Shown here: positions 34,079-44,292 of the stretch, piece by piece | How positions within the stretch are numbered: the stretch's first letter is position 1 | Layout: each line of letters starts with the position of its first letter | Assembly (NCBI GenBank): GCA_030530145.1 | Contig: JAUMVN010000009.1 | Coordinates: 1 to 64,000, forward strand | Direction of reading: 5' to 3' | DNA from: Coriobacteriia bacterium | Lineage (GTDB): Bacteria; Actinomycetota; Coriobacteriia; Coriobacteriales; Atopobiaceae | DNA: 64,000 nucleotides | Translations under genes and position numbers: made by a program | The notes under the pieces: model-generated | Databases searched by the model: none | Seen by the model: the letters and a program-made list of their open reading frames with translations, nothing else | Told to the model about the DNA's origin: nothing

Positions 34079-34456
34079 CTAGCCTTCGAGGGGCAGGGCG
34101 CCCTCGAGGTCGAGCGGCACGCGCGGGGCGTCGCCCCAGAGCCGCTCGAGGCGGTAGAAGTCGCGGGTCTCCGGCGTGAACACGTGAACGCAGACCGAGC
34201 CGTAGTCGACGAGCACCCACGAGAGGCTCTCGCGACCCTCGCAGGAGATCGGGCGCAGGCCGCAGTTGGCGTTGACCTTCTCCCTGACCTCGTCGACGAT
34301 GGCGTCGACCTGGCGGTTGTTCGAGCCGGTGCAGATCAGGAAGTAGTCGCAGACGTCGGTCGTCCCGATAAGGTTGATGAGCACGATGTCCGTGGCCTTC
34401 TTCGAGTCCGCGGCAACGGCGGCGACGTTGGCGATGTCCAGGGAACTTACTGCCAT
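34079..34456 (-). CDS. rsfS: Ribosomal silencing factor RsfS
   Basis: A 125-residue protein that binds L14 on the 50S subunit and blocks subunit joining in starvation. Family blocks are KKATDIVLINLIGTTDVCDY, TGSNNRQVDAIVDEV and SWVLVDYGSVCVHVFTPETR. It follows yqeK and nadD as in most Gram-positive bacteria. GAGGAGAACC precedes the ATG. Confidence 0.95.
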   Translation of the reverse strand: MAVSSLDIANVAAVAADSKKATDIVLINLIGTTDVCDYFLICTGSNNRQVDAIVDEVREKVNANCGLRPISCEGRESLSWVLVDYGSVCVHVFTPETRDFYRLERLWGDAPRVPLDLEGALPLEG

Positions 34457-34488
34457 AAAGTGGTTCTCCTCAATGTAAACCCAGGGTC

Positions 34489-35154
34489 CTAGCGGCCGCT
34501 TCCCGAGCGCTCGGCGGCCAGAGCATTATAAATCCGTATCGTTCCCTCGTAGAGGCGGCGCCCCGTCTGCAGCACGTAGACGATGCCGCCCACAAAGGAA
34601 TTCCAGAACACGTCGTCAAGAGGGGCGCGCCCGACGAGCGCGCGCGTCTCCTCGATCCCCTTGCTCGCGGGGCGCAGCGGCTCGATGCCGTCGGCGACGA
34701 AGAGGACCTTGTCGAGGGGGCTCATCTCGTAGCCGCCCGTGGTGTGGACGCTGACGGCGTGCCAGACCTCGTCGGGCAGCTCGGGGTAACGCTCGGGGAG
34801 CTCGCGGGCGGCGACGCAGCCGTGCAGGAGCGGGCGCACGTCGGCGTAGTCGGCGCCCTCGAAGTCGAGCCCGAGGGCGCCCGCCCGCTCGATGAGCTCG
34901 TCGTCGGGAACGACCTTGTCCCAGTCGTGGAGAAGCCCCGCGACGCGCGCGAGGAAGGGGTCGACGCCGTACATGAGCGCCATGGACTCCGCGGTCGCGG
35001 CCACCGAGAGCGAGTGCGCGAGCCGCTTGGGCTTGCTCGAGAGCTGGACGGCCACGTCGGCCTCCACCTGCGCGATATAGGCGAGCTGCGCCGGCGTGTA
35101 GCAGGCGGTCGGCCGCCTCTTCTCTTCCCTGTTGTTCTTCTTGCCGGATCCCAT
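34489..35154 (-). CDS. yqeK: YqeK family HD-domain phosphohydrolase
   Basis: A 221-residue HD protein; YqeK homologues hydrolyse diadenosine tetraphosphate to two ADP using iron. Metal ligands are visible in RLAHSLSVA, LLHDWDK, LLHGCVAA and SVHTTGGYEMSPLDKVLFVAD. A 20-residue basic N-terminal extension precedes the fold. It starts 3 bp after the nadD stop. Confidence 0.92.
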   Translation of the reverse strand: MGSGKKNNREEKRRPTACYTPAQLAYIAQVEADVAVQLSSKPKRLAHSLSVAATAESMALMYGVDPFLARVAGLLHDWDKVVPDDELIERAGALGLDFEGADYADVRPLLHGCVAARELPERYPELPDEVWHAVSVHTTGGYEMSPLDKVLFVADGIEPLRPASKGIEETRALVGRAPLDDVFWNSFVGGIVYVLQTGRRLYEGTIRIYNALAAERSGSGR

Positions 35155-35157
35155 GGC

Positions 35158-35874
35158 TTAGGCGAACACATCCCCCGTCTGTCCGAAGTGGCGCGCCGAG
35201 GCGCCGTAGAGCCGATGCTTGTGCAGGTACCCCGTGACCGCGTCGGGCGTGAGGTAGCGCAGCCCCTGGCCGGCGGCGACGCGCTCCCTCAGCGAGGAGG
35301 ACGAGATGGCGAGCGCCGGGACCGAGAGATACGTGACGTCGAAATCGATGCCCGAGGCCTCGATGGCCTCCATGGCGTGGTCGAGGTTGTAGCCGGGCCT
35401 CGTCGCCGCGACCAGGTGCGCGGTGCGCGCGATGGCGTCGGCGTCGTGCCAGGCGACGATCTCGGCTATGGCGTCGGCGCCGGTGATGAAGTAGAACTCG
35501 ACGTTCTCCGGGTACAGCTCGCGCAGGCTGCGCAGGGTATCCGCCGTATAGGTGACGCCCTCGCGGTCGATCTCGAAGCGGGAGGCCAGGAAATGGGGGT
35601 TGTCCGCGGTCGCCAGGAGCGTCATGGCGAAGCGGTCCTCCCCCGAGGTCACCTGCTTGTCGAGCTTGAACGCGGGCCGTCCCGCCGGCATGAACACGAC
35701 GACGTCGAGCGAGAGGTCGAAGAAGGCCTGCTCGGCGGCGACGAGGTGCCCGTTGTGGATGGGGTCGAAGGTCCCGCCCATGATGCCCAGGCGATAGGTC
35801 TTCCCCTCGGTGACCCCGAGGACCGGGAGCCCGAGCTCGACGAGCCGGTCTCGCCAATCGACGGCGGCGCTCAT
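35158..35874 (-). CDS. nadD: Nicotinate-nucleotide adenylyltransferase
   Basis: A 238-residue enzyme making deamido-NAD from nicotinate mononucleotide and ATP. The nucleotidyltransferase motif GGTFDPIHNGHL follows a 25-residue extension, and the second signature is ISSSSLRERVAAG. ATG 35874 overlaps the proA stop as ATGA, so translation is coupled. No internal start with a better ribosome site was seen. Confidence 0.95.
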   Translation of the reverse strand: MSAAVDWRDRLVELGLPVLGVTEGKTYRLGIMGGTFDPIHNGHLVAAEQAFFDLSLDVVVFMPAGRPAFKLDKQVTSGEDRFAMTLLATADNPHFLASRFEIDREGVTYTADTLRSLRELYPENVEFYFITGADAIAEIVAWHDADAIARTAHLVAATRPGYNLDHAMEAIEASGIDFDVTYLSVPALAISSSSLRERVAAGQGLRYLTPDAVTGYLHKHRLYGASARHFGQTGDVFA

Positions 35875-37133
35875 CGGGTCTGCCCGTCCCCGCGGATCTG
35901 GAACTTCGTCGTGGTGAGGGCATCGGCGCCCATGGGCCCGCGCGCGTGGAGCTTCTGCGTCGAGATGCCGATCTCGCCGCCGAGGCCGAACACGCCGCCG
36001 TCCGTGAAGCGCGTGGAGGCGTTCACATAGACGCAGGAGGCGTCGACGAGCGAGAGGAACTTCTCGGAGGCCTCGTAGGAGCGCGTGACGATGGCCTCGG
36101 AGTGCCTCGTCCCGTAGCGGTTGATGTGCTCGATCGCCTCGTCGATGCCCGAGACGCACTTGACGCTCATCTCGAGCGCGAGGTACTCGCGGCCCCAGTC
36201 GTCCTCGGTCGCCTCGACCACGTGCGCGAGCGCGGCCTCGCCCGCGCAGGAGCGGGAGCGCGCGTCCGCGTGGAGAAGGACCCCGGCGCCCGCGAGCTCG
36301 TCGAGCATGGCGGGCAGGAAGGCCTCGGCCACGGACTCGTCGACAAGGAGAGACTCGGCCGCGTTGCAGACGCCGACGCGCTGGGTCTTCGCGTTCATGA
36401 CGATGGCGCGCGCCTTCTCGAAGTCGGCCTCCTCGTGCACGTACACGTGGCAGTTGCCGGTGCCGGTCTCGATGGTCGGGACCTTGGCGTTCTGCACGCA
36501 GGCCTGGATAAGGCCCGCCCCGCCGCGCGGGATGAGGACGTCGACGAGCCCCGTCGCGCCCAGCAGCTCGGAGGTCTGCGTGTGCCCCTCGTCGTCCTCG
36601 ATGTAGGCGACGGCGTCGGCGGGCAGGCCCTCGAGCTCGCAGGCGTCGCGACAGGCCGCCGCTATCGCCCGGCAGCTCGCGTTGGCCGCGCTGCCCCCCT
36701 TGAGCAGGCACGCGTTGCCCGAGCGCATACACAGGGCGAACGCGTCGGCGGTCACGTTGGGCCGTGCCTCGTAGATCATGGCGACCACGCCCAAGGGCAC
36801 GACGACCTTCTCGATGCGCAGGCCGTCGGCGTTGGTGTGGCCGCCGACGACGCGGCCGAGCGGGTCGGCCTGGGACGCGACCTCGTCCATGGCGCCGGCG
36901 ATGCCCGCGACGCGGGCCCCGTCGAGCATCAGGCGGTCGACGAGCCCCTCGGCCATGCCGCGCGCGCGGGAGCGCGCGACGTCGCCCGCGTTCACCTCGA
37001 CGATGGCCGCTGACCGCTCGCGCAGCAGCGCGGCCGCCCGGCGGATGGCCCTCGAGCGGGCCTCGGCGGGCGCCGAGGCCAGAGCCGGCGCGGCGCGGCG
37101 GGCAAGACGTGCCTTATCGAGCGCTTCTCCCAT
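35871..37133 (-). CDS. proA: Gamma-glutamyl phosphate reductase
   Basis: A 420-residue aldehyde-dehydrogenase-fold enzyme that reduces gamma-glutamyl phosphate to the semialdehyde in proline synthesis. The catalytic Cys is in GVCNAAESLLVD. Other blocks are VPLGVVAMIYEARPNV, KGGSAANASC and PRGGAGLIQACV. ATG 37133 (MGEALDKARL) is preceded by GGGAGG; a longer frame start lacks one. It is next to proB and overlaps nadD. Confidence 0.96.
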   Translation of the reverse strand: MGEALDKARLARRAAPALASAPAEARSRAIRRAAALLRERSAAIVEVNAGDVARSRARGMAEGLVDRLMLDGARVAGIAGAMDEVASQADPLGRVVGGHTNADGLRIEKVVVPLGVVAMIYEARPNVTADAFALCMRSGNACLLKGGSAANASCRAIAAACRDACELEGLPADAVAYIEDDEGHTQTSELLGATGLVDVLIPRGGAGLIQACVQNAKVPTIETGTGNCHVYVHEEADFEKARAIVMNAKTQRVGVCNAAESLLVDESVAEAFLPAMLDELAGAGVLLHADARSRSCAGEAALAHVVEATEDDWGREYLALEMSVKCVSGIDEAIEHINRYGTRHSEAIVTRSYEASEKFLSLVDASCVYVNASTRFTDGGVFGLGGEIGISTQKLHARGPMGADALTTTKFQIRGDGQTR

Positions 37134-37165
37134 GGCAGACCTCCCTGGTCGTTTGAGGGGCAATG

Positions 37166-38275
37166 CTAGAAGACGAGGAGCTCGTCTCGGTGGACGGCGG
37201 GCACGGCCGCGGCCTCGCCCAGGAAGCGGGCGATGACGTCGAGCTTGAGGCCGCGAACGCGCTGCATGTCATCCGAAGAATAGCGCACCACGCCGCGCCC
37301 GATGAGGTCGCCGCCGGGGCTCGTCACGTTGACGACCTCCCCGGAGGCGAAGTCCCCCTCCACACGGACGACGCCCACGGGAAGGATCGACGCCCCCTGC
37401 CCGAGGACCGCGCGCGAGGCGCCCTCGTCGAGCACGAGCGTGCCCTTGACCACCTCGGCGAGGCCGATCCAGAGCTTGCGGCCGGTCTCGTGGGCGCCCG
37501 TCGCGGGGGGCTCGAAGCGCGTGCCCACCGGCTCTCCGGCGGCGACCTCCTCGAGGACATGCGGCCTTCTCCCCGCGCAGATGACGGTGGGGATGCCCGC
37601 CGCCATCATGGCGCGCGCGGCGCGGACCTTGGAGGACATGCCGCCGGTGCCGAAGGAGCTCGAGGAGCCGCCGGCCATGGCCGAGACGCTGTGGTCGACC
37701 TCGCGGACCAGGGGGATGAGCTCCGCCGCGGGGTCCTCGGAGGGGTTCGCCGTGTAGAGCCCCTCGACGTCGGACATGATCACGTAGAGGTCGGCGCCGA
37801 CGAGGCCCGAGACGATGGCGCCCAGCATGTCGTTGTCGCCGAAGGTGAACTCGGCGACGCTCACGGTGTCGTTCTCGTTGACCACGGGGACGACGCCGAG
37901 CTCGAGCAGGCGCGCGATGGTGTTGCGCGCGTTCAGGTAGCCGTCGCGGTCGACGACGTCGCGGCGGGTGAGGAGCACCTGGCCGCACACGATCCCGCGC
38001 TCGCGCAGGACCTCGGCGTAGGCCTCGGAGAGGGCCGTCTGCCCCACCGAGGCGCAGGCCTGCAGCGTCGCGATGTCGGACGGGCGCTCGGCGAACCCGA
38101 GGACGTCGCGGCCGGCGGCCGAGGCGCCCGAGGAGACGACGACCACCTGGTCGCCGCCCTCGCGCAGGGCCGCCACCTGGTCGCAGAGGCTCCTGATGAA
38201 GGGGCGGTCGAGCGAGCCCTTCTCGTCGACGAGCGTGGAGGACCCGATCTTGAAGACGATGAGCCGGCCGGGCAT
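37166..38275 (-). CDS. proB: Glutamate 5-kinase
   Basis: A 369-residue first enzyme of proline synthesis, usually feedback-inhibited by proline. The amino-acid-kinase domain shows VFKIGSSTLVD, VSSGASAAG, VNENDTVS and FGTGGMSSKVRAARAMMAAG. The C-terminal PUA domain (about 280-369) is present. It abuts obgE (0 bp gap) and lies 32 bp from proA. Confidence 0.96.
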   Translation of the reverse strand: MPGRLIVFKIGSSTLVDEKGSLDRPFIRSLCDQVAALREGGDQVVVVSSGASAAGRDVLGFAERPSDIATLQACASVGQTALSEAYAEVLRERGIVCGQVLLTRRDVVDRDGYLNARNTIARLLELGVVPVVNENDTVSVAEFTFGDNDMLGAIVSGLVGADLYVIMSDVEGLYTANPSEDPAAELIPLVREVDHSVSAMAGGSSSSFGTGGMSSKVRAARAMMAAGIPTVICAGRRPHVLEEVAAGEPVGTRFEPPATGAHETGRKLWIGLAEVVKGTLVLDEGASRAVLGQGASILPVGVVRVEGDFASGEVVNVTSPGGDLIGRGVVRYSSDDMQRVRGLKLDVIARFLGEAAAVPAVHRDELLVF

Positions 38276-39766
<1,491 letters not shown>

Positions 39767-39785
39767 TCAGAACTAAAGATGGTGC

Positions 39786-40034
39786 TTACGCCTCGCGGAC
39801 GTGGACCATGTGCTTGACGCCCTTGGTGAACTCGACCTTGCCGGCCTTGAGAGCGAAGAGGGTGTCGTCCTTGCCGATGCCGACGTTCTGGCCCGGGTGG
39901 ATGTGGGTGCCGCGCTGACGGACGAGGATCTCGCCGGCCTTGACGTTCTGGCCGCCGAAACGCTTGGTGCCGAGTCGCTGGGCTGCGGAGTCGCGACCGT
40001 TCTTAGAAGTGCCCTGGCCCTTCTTGTGTGCCAT
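39786..40034 (-). CDS. rpmA: 50S ribosomal protein L27
   Basis: An 82-residue L27, located near the peptidyl-transferase centre. The N-terminus is [20 protein letters not shown]; no cleavable Firmicutes-type N-terminal extension is present. Core [20 protein letters not shown]. It follows rplU by 30 bp. Confidence 0.97.
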   Translation of the reverse strand: MAHKKGQGTSKNGRDSAAQRLGTKRFGGQNVKAGEILVRQRGTHIHPGQNVGIGKDDTLFALKAGKVEFTKGVKHMVHVREA

Positions 40035-40064
40035 TATGCTACCTGCCTTCTATAAAAAACTAAG

Positions 40065-40373
40065 CTACGCGGAGATGGAAGCGATCTTGATCTTCGTCAG
40101 GTTCTGACGGTGACCCTTCTCGCGGTGGTAGCGCTTGCGCTTCTGGAACTTGAAGACGCGGAGCTTCTCGCCCTTGAACTGGGCCAGGACCTCGGCCTCG
40201 ACGGTCTTGCCGGAAAGAGGGGCAGAGCCAACGACGGTGGACTTGCCGTCGCTCAGGAGCAGGACGGGAAGCTGAACCTTGTCGCCAGGCTGCGCGTCGA
40301 GCTTCTCGACGTCGATGACGTCGCCCTCGGCAACCTTATACTGCTTGCCACCAGTTGCGATGATTGCGTACAT
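40065..40373 (-). CDS. rplU: 50S ribosomal protein L21
   Basis: A 102-residue L21 that binds 23S rRNA. It begins MYAIIATGGKQYKVAEGD and ends with the basic KFQKRKRYHREKGHRQNLT region. ATG 40373 fits the family; an upstream ATG would add five residues and lacks support. A strong promoter lies about 42 bp upstream, leaving a leader of only about 35 nt, too short for the known L21 leader RNA. Confidence 0.97.
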   Translation of the reverse strand: MYAIIATGGKQYKVAEGDVIDVEKLDAQPGDKVQLPVLLLSDGKSTVVGSAPLSGKTVEAEVLAQFKGEKLRVFKFQKRKRYHREKGHRQNLTKIKIASISA

Positions 40374-40414
40374 TCTTGAACCCTTCATTGCTGGCGATAG
40401 TGCAACAGTGCCTC

Positions 40415-40443
40415 ATATTACTCAAGCCGCTCTGACCAGTCAA
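40415..40443 (-). promoter_or_regulatory. Strong sigma70-type promoter for rplU-rpmA
   Basis: On the minus strand TTGACT (40443-40438), exactly 17 bp, then TAATAT (40420-40415): 5 of 6 matches in each box. The rest of the 266-bp gap up to 40639 shows no gene and no clear terminator. Confidence 0.8.
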
Positions 40444-40639
40444 CGGAGCATGTTGTTGGCCAGCGGGTCCCACCGGGGAAACGGTAGCGGTACCAGCTGG
40501 TCGTCGGCAGTCAGGCAACCTGTAAAAATATAGAGGTAAGAACCGGAAAACGAGCAGGTCCGCGCGCGGCTTCACAAGAAGGCCACTATTCCGGCTAGGC
40601 GCGCCGGCGAAGGCGGCTTTCCGTGGGCCCCATGGGCGC

Positions 40640-41389
40640 CTAGAGCGGCGAGACGAGCGAGCCGTCCTCGGCCTCGTGGGCCTGCGAGACGCGCCGGACC
40701 TTGAGGCAGTCGTAGCCGGAGCCCTCCCCTGCCCCCTTGAGCGCTGCGTCGATGAGGATCTGGGGCCGCAGGGCCCCGGCGTTGCTCGAGCGCGTGTCGA
40801 GCACGAGGGCGACGCCGCCCTCGACGTCCATCGCCTCGAAGGAGACCAGTGCCGAGGAGACGTCGATGTGCTTGACCTTCTCGCCGCGCAGGTACTCGAG
40901 GTCGCCCGCCTCCTTAAGGGCGGAGACGCGACCCGAGAGCGCGTCGGCGCCGGCGGCGCAATCCTTGACGAGCACCGACCAGCGCGAACGGGTGAGCCAG
41001 CTCTCGAGCGCCGGCGCGCGACCGTCGACATAGGCCGCCCGCGACGGCGCCAAGGCCGCGGGCGTGGCGGCGGCAAGGCGCTCCAGCGCGGCGTCGGGAT
41101 CGATGTTCTCGCCGAGGCGCAGGTCGAAGTACTCGCAGTCGGAGGAAGCGCCGACCGGGAGCGCCTGAGAGAACTGGATGCGCATACGCCGGGCGAACCC
41201 GTTGCCCACCGAGAAGGGCAGCTGCGCGCGACGAATACAGCGGCTCACCGTCTCGAGCACCTCAAGATGGCCGAGGTACGCGAGGCGGTCGTCCTTGCGG
41301 TACTCCACGCGCAGGCGCGGAAGCTCCTTGATGAGCGCGAGGTCCTGGGGCTTCGCGTCCCCCCACGGCTGGGGCCTGGGTCCGCTCAT
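40640..41389 (-). CDS. TIGR03936/DUF2344 family protein (radical-SAM partner)
   Basis: A 249-residue protein matching the DUF2344 family by LRVEYRKDDRLAYLGHLEVLETVSRCIRRA (split across the N-terminus) and RMRIQFSQALPVGASSDCEYFDL. In most genomes it is adjacent or fused to a B12-domain radical-SAM protein upstream of rplU, and a role in RNA or ribosome modification has been suspected but not shown. It overlaps the radical-SAM gene by 4 bp (ATGA). Confidence 0.85.
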   Translation of the reverse strand: MSGPRPQPWGDAKPQDLALIKELPRLRVEYRKDDRLAYLGHLEVLETVSRCIRRAQLPFSVGNGFARRMRIQFSQALPVGASSDCEYFDLRLGENIDPDAALERLAAATPAALAPSRAAYVDGRAPALESWLTRSRWSVLVKDCAAGADALSGRVSALKEAGDLEYLRGEKVKHIDVSSALVSFEAMDVEGGVALVLDTRSSNAGALRPQILIDAALKGAGEGSGYDCLKVRRVSQAHEAEDGSLVSPL

Positions 41390-43263
41390 TTACGCTCCTC
41401 CACGATCACGTTGCTTACACCGAGGGTCGGGCAAACCCCACAGCCGACGCAGCTCGTGCGCGTGCAGTCCGGCGTCGTCACGCCTTCCGCGGCTCGGCGC
41501 CATTCCCTCTGCAGGAAGCCCTTCGAGACGCCCGGCGAGGTGTGGTCCCAAGGCAGGCGCGCGTCGAGGGGGAACTGCTCGCAAGCGATGTCCTCGAGGT
41601 CGTAGCCGCAGGCGGCGGCCGCCTCGGCCCAGCGATCAAAGGAGAACTCGCTCGTCCACGCGTCGAAGCGGCACCCGCGCGACCACGCCTCGCGGAGAAG
41701 CGCGAAGCCGGCGCGCCCCATCTTTGAGATGGCGCCCTCGACGAGCGAGGTCGACGAGTCGTGGTAGGCGATCCTGACGCCGCGGTCGCTGCACGAGTGG
41801 AGCAGGAGCTGCTGGCGGCGGCGCACCTCCTCCGGGGCGAGCTGGCCGCACCACTGGAAGGGCGTGTAGCACTTGGGGACGAATACCGCGACGGAGATGG
41901 AGACCGAGACGCCGCTCTTGTACCCGCGCCCGACGACCTCGCGGCCGATCTCGAGCACGCGCTCGGCGGCGCGCACGATCCCGACGATGTCCTCGTCGGT
42001 CTCCGTCGGCAGGCCCATCATGAAGTAGAGCTTGCAGCGGCGCCAGCCGTTCTCGAAGGCGTTGCGGGCGGCGCGCTCGAGGTCGTCCTCGGTCACGTTC
42101 TTGTTGATGACGTCGCGCAGGCGCTGGCTGCCCGCCTCGGGGGCGAAGGTCAGGCCGCCCTTCTTGCCGCCGCCGACGGCCAGGGCCATCTCGACGCCGA
42201 AGGAGTCGAGGCGCTGCGACGGGATCGAGACGCGGATGCCGCGGTCGCCGAGGTCGGCGTGCATGCGATTGAGGATGCGCGCGCACTGGGAATGGTCGGT
42301 CGTCGAGAGGGACGTCAGGCTTATCTCGTCGTGGCCGCTGGCGGCAAGACCCGCCTCGCCGGCCTCGACGACCTGCTCGAAGGGGCGCTCGCGCACGGGG
42401 CGGTACGTCATGCCGGCCTGGCAGAAACGGCAACCGCGCGCGCAGCCGCGCAGCACCTCAAGGGAGAGGCGGTCCTGGACGATGCCCATGTACGGCACGA
42501 TCTCCCCCGCGACGGCCGGGGTGGCGGCGAGGTCGGGGATGCAGCTCTTCGTCACGACGTCGGGCGCGCCCGTTCCGGGCTTGGGCACGGCATAGCCCCA
42601 GCGCGTCGAGGCCTCGTCGACGACGACGTCGTAGAGCGACGGCACGTAGACGCCCCTCAGCTTCGAGAGCCCGAGCAGGAGCTCCGCGCGGCTGTCGCCG
42701 GCGGCTCGCCGCTCGCGGATCTTCTCGCAGACCTCGACGATGGACTCCTCGCCGTCGCCCAGGAGCACCGCGTCGAAGACGTCGGCCATCGGCTCGCAGT
42801 TCCATGCGGAGGGCCCGCCCGCGAGGATGATGGGGTCGTCCTCATCGCGCTCGGCGGCCTCGACGGCAATGCCCGCGAGGTCAAGGGCCTCGATGACGTT
42901 CGTCCAGATGAGCTCATGGGCGAGCGTGAAGCCGACGGCGTCGAAGGACGCCAGCGGCGCCGCGCCCTCGAGCGAGAGCATGGGCACGCCGCGCTCGCGC
43001 ATGAGGGCGGCCATGTCCTTCCACGGCAGGTAGGCGCGCTCGCAGCTCATGCCCGGCTGGGCATTCACGGCGTTGTAGAGAATGGCCATCCCGAGGTTCG
43101 GCTGGCCGACCTCGTAGACGTCGGCGTAGCACATGCACAGGTGGAAGGGGCCGTCCTGCTCCTCGCAGGCGCCCCACTCATGGTCGAGGTAGCGGCTCGG
43201 GTGCTCCACGTGCGGCAGCAGCGGCTCGAGGAGATGGAAGAGGTTCTCGCGCTCAGCCTTCAA
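41386..43263 (-). CDS. TIGR03960 family B12-binding-domain radical SAM protein
   Basis: A 625-residue radical-SAM enzyme. An N-terminal B12-binding-like domain (about 1-230) precedes the radical-SAM core with C-x3-C-x2-C in LRGCARGCRFCQAG, and further motifs TFAPEAGSQRLRDVINK and YFMMGLPTETDED. A second cysteine cluster sits at the C-terminus (CTRTSCVGCGVC). The start is TTG 43263, with GGGAGG five bases upstream, overlapping the previous gene by 11 bp. Substrate unknown; linkage to rplU suggests the translation machinery (inference). Confidence 0.88.
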   Translation of the reverse strand: MKAERENLFHLLEPLLPHVEHPSRYLDHEWGACEEQDGPFHLCMCYADVYEVGQPNLGMAILYNAVNAQPGMSCERAYLPWKDMAALMRERGVPMLSLEGAAPLASFDAVGFTLAHELIWTNVIEALDLAGIAVEAAERDEDDPIILAGGPSAWNCEPMADVFDAVLLGDGEESIVEVCEKIRERRAAGDSRAELLLGLSKLRGVYVPSLYDVVVDEASTRWGYAVPKPGTGAPDVVTKSCIPDLAATPAVAGEIVPYMGIVQDRLSLEVLRGCARGCRFCQAGMTYRPVRERPFEQVVEAGEAGLAASGHDEISLTSLSTTDHSQCARILNRMHADLGDRGIRVSIPSQRLDSFGVEMALAVGGGKKGGLTFAPEAGSQRLRDVINKNVTEDDLERAARNAFENGWRRCKLYFMMGLPTETDEDIVGIVRAAERVLEIGREVVGRGYKSGVSVSISVAVFVPKCYTPFQWCGQLAPEEVRRRQQLLLHSCSDRGVRIAYHDSSTSLVEGAISKMGRAGFALLREAWSRGCRFDAWTSEFSFDRWAEAAAACGYDLEDIACEQFPLDARLPWDHTSPGVSKGFLQREWRRAAEGVTTPDCTRTSCVGCGVCPTLGVSNVIVEERK

Positions 43264-44275
43264 GGTCGCCTCCCTCGGCCCGGGGGATGACGAGGTAGCC
43301 GCCCTTATCTGCCGCATCGGCCTCGGGGGGCGCGCCGGCAGGCCCCGAGAGCGCGGGGACCGAACCAGCGGCGGGCGCCGGCCCGGCGGGCTTCTCGGCG
43401 CCGCCGCGCGAGAAGGCCTCGAACCGGCCCTGGACCGCCTTGGCGGTGGCCATCGTCCCGGCGTAGCCCATGCCGGCCCTGAGCGCCCAGCCGAGGCCGG
43501 GCACGACCCCGGCGACGGCGCGGGCGACGCCGCGGTAAGCGAGCCCCGCCCCCACGACGCCGGCGAGCTCGACGGCGCGCGAGGGAGCCAGGCCGTTGCC
43601 GTAGGCGGCGGCTATGTCGAGGGCGAGCTTCGCCTGGCTGGCGCACATGACGGGGAAATCCGACCCCGGGAAGAGCGGGATCGCGCCGATCGCCGCGTTC
43701 TCGGCGGCGCAGGCGGAGGCGAGCCTGGACACCACGGCGCCGCGGCAGAACGCGAAGTTCGCCGCGAGGGCGATGGGGTTGCCCACGTGCCGGGCGAGCC
43801 AGGGCGCGAGGTTGGGCGCGAGCGCCGCCGGGCTCGAGGCAGCAACGACGCCGTACAGGCGCCGGGAGGCGTCGTCGAGCGCTAGGTCGGGGGCGTCGAG
43901 GGCCGACTCGCACACGAAGGCGCAGGGCACGCCGCACGCGAGATAGAAACGCGCGAGCGGGCCCGCCCCCGGCTCGGAAGGGCCGCCGATGAGGACCGCG
44001 GCGTCGGGGTCGGCCGAGGTGGCCGCCGGAGCCTCCATCCACATGACCTCGACGAAGCCGCCCGGCCGCTCGGCCGAGAAGGCCTCCTTAGCGGCCAGCG
44101 CGAGCGCGCGGTCGCAGCCCGCCCCCACGTGGACGCGGATGCGGACCTCTCCGTCCATGGAGTCGAGCGCCTCCTTCCCCGAGGAGGCTATGTCGAAGAG
44201 CCTCGAGGCCGAGAAGCCCGAGCCCTTCTTGCCGTTTTTCGATGCGCTTCCCGCGGCGCTCGCGCGACGTGCCAT
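43253..44275 (-). CDS. DUF697-like conserved protein of unknown function
   Basis: This 340-residue protein is not confidently assigned. The central-to-C-terminal part (about 190-285), with IPLFPGSDFPVM, repeated small hydrophobic segments and Gly-rich VVPGLGWALRAGMGYAGT, resembles DUF697/YcjF proteins, which often travel with GTPases or cell-envelope genes. The N-terminus is basic and the tail is Pro/Ala-rich. It lies 17 bp after rodA and overlaps the radical-SAM gene, so it is co-expressed with the shape operon. Confidence 0.65.
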   Translation of the reverse strand: MARRASAAGSASKNGKKGSGFSASRLFDIASSGKEALDSMDGEVRIRVHVGAGCDRALALAAKEAFSAERPGGFVEVMWMEAPAATSADPDAAVLIGGPSEPGAGPLARFYLACGVPCAFVCESALDAPDLALDDASRRLYGVVAASSPAALAPNLAPWLARHVGNPIALAANFAFCRGAVVSRLASACAAENAAIGAIPLFPGSDFPVMCASQAKLALDIAAAYGNGLAPSRAVELAGVVGAGLAYRGVARAVAGVVPGLGWALRAGMGYAGTMATAKAVQGRFEAFSRGGAEKPAGPAPAAGSVPALSGPAGAPPEADAADKGGYLVIPRAEGGDLEG

Positions 44276-44292
44276 GCTCTACCCCTTCCGCG

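Noticed and set aside
40374-40440. L21 leader RNA upstream of rplU
   Set aside because: The best promoter leaves only about 35 nt of leader, and no leader fold was recognised.
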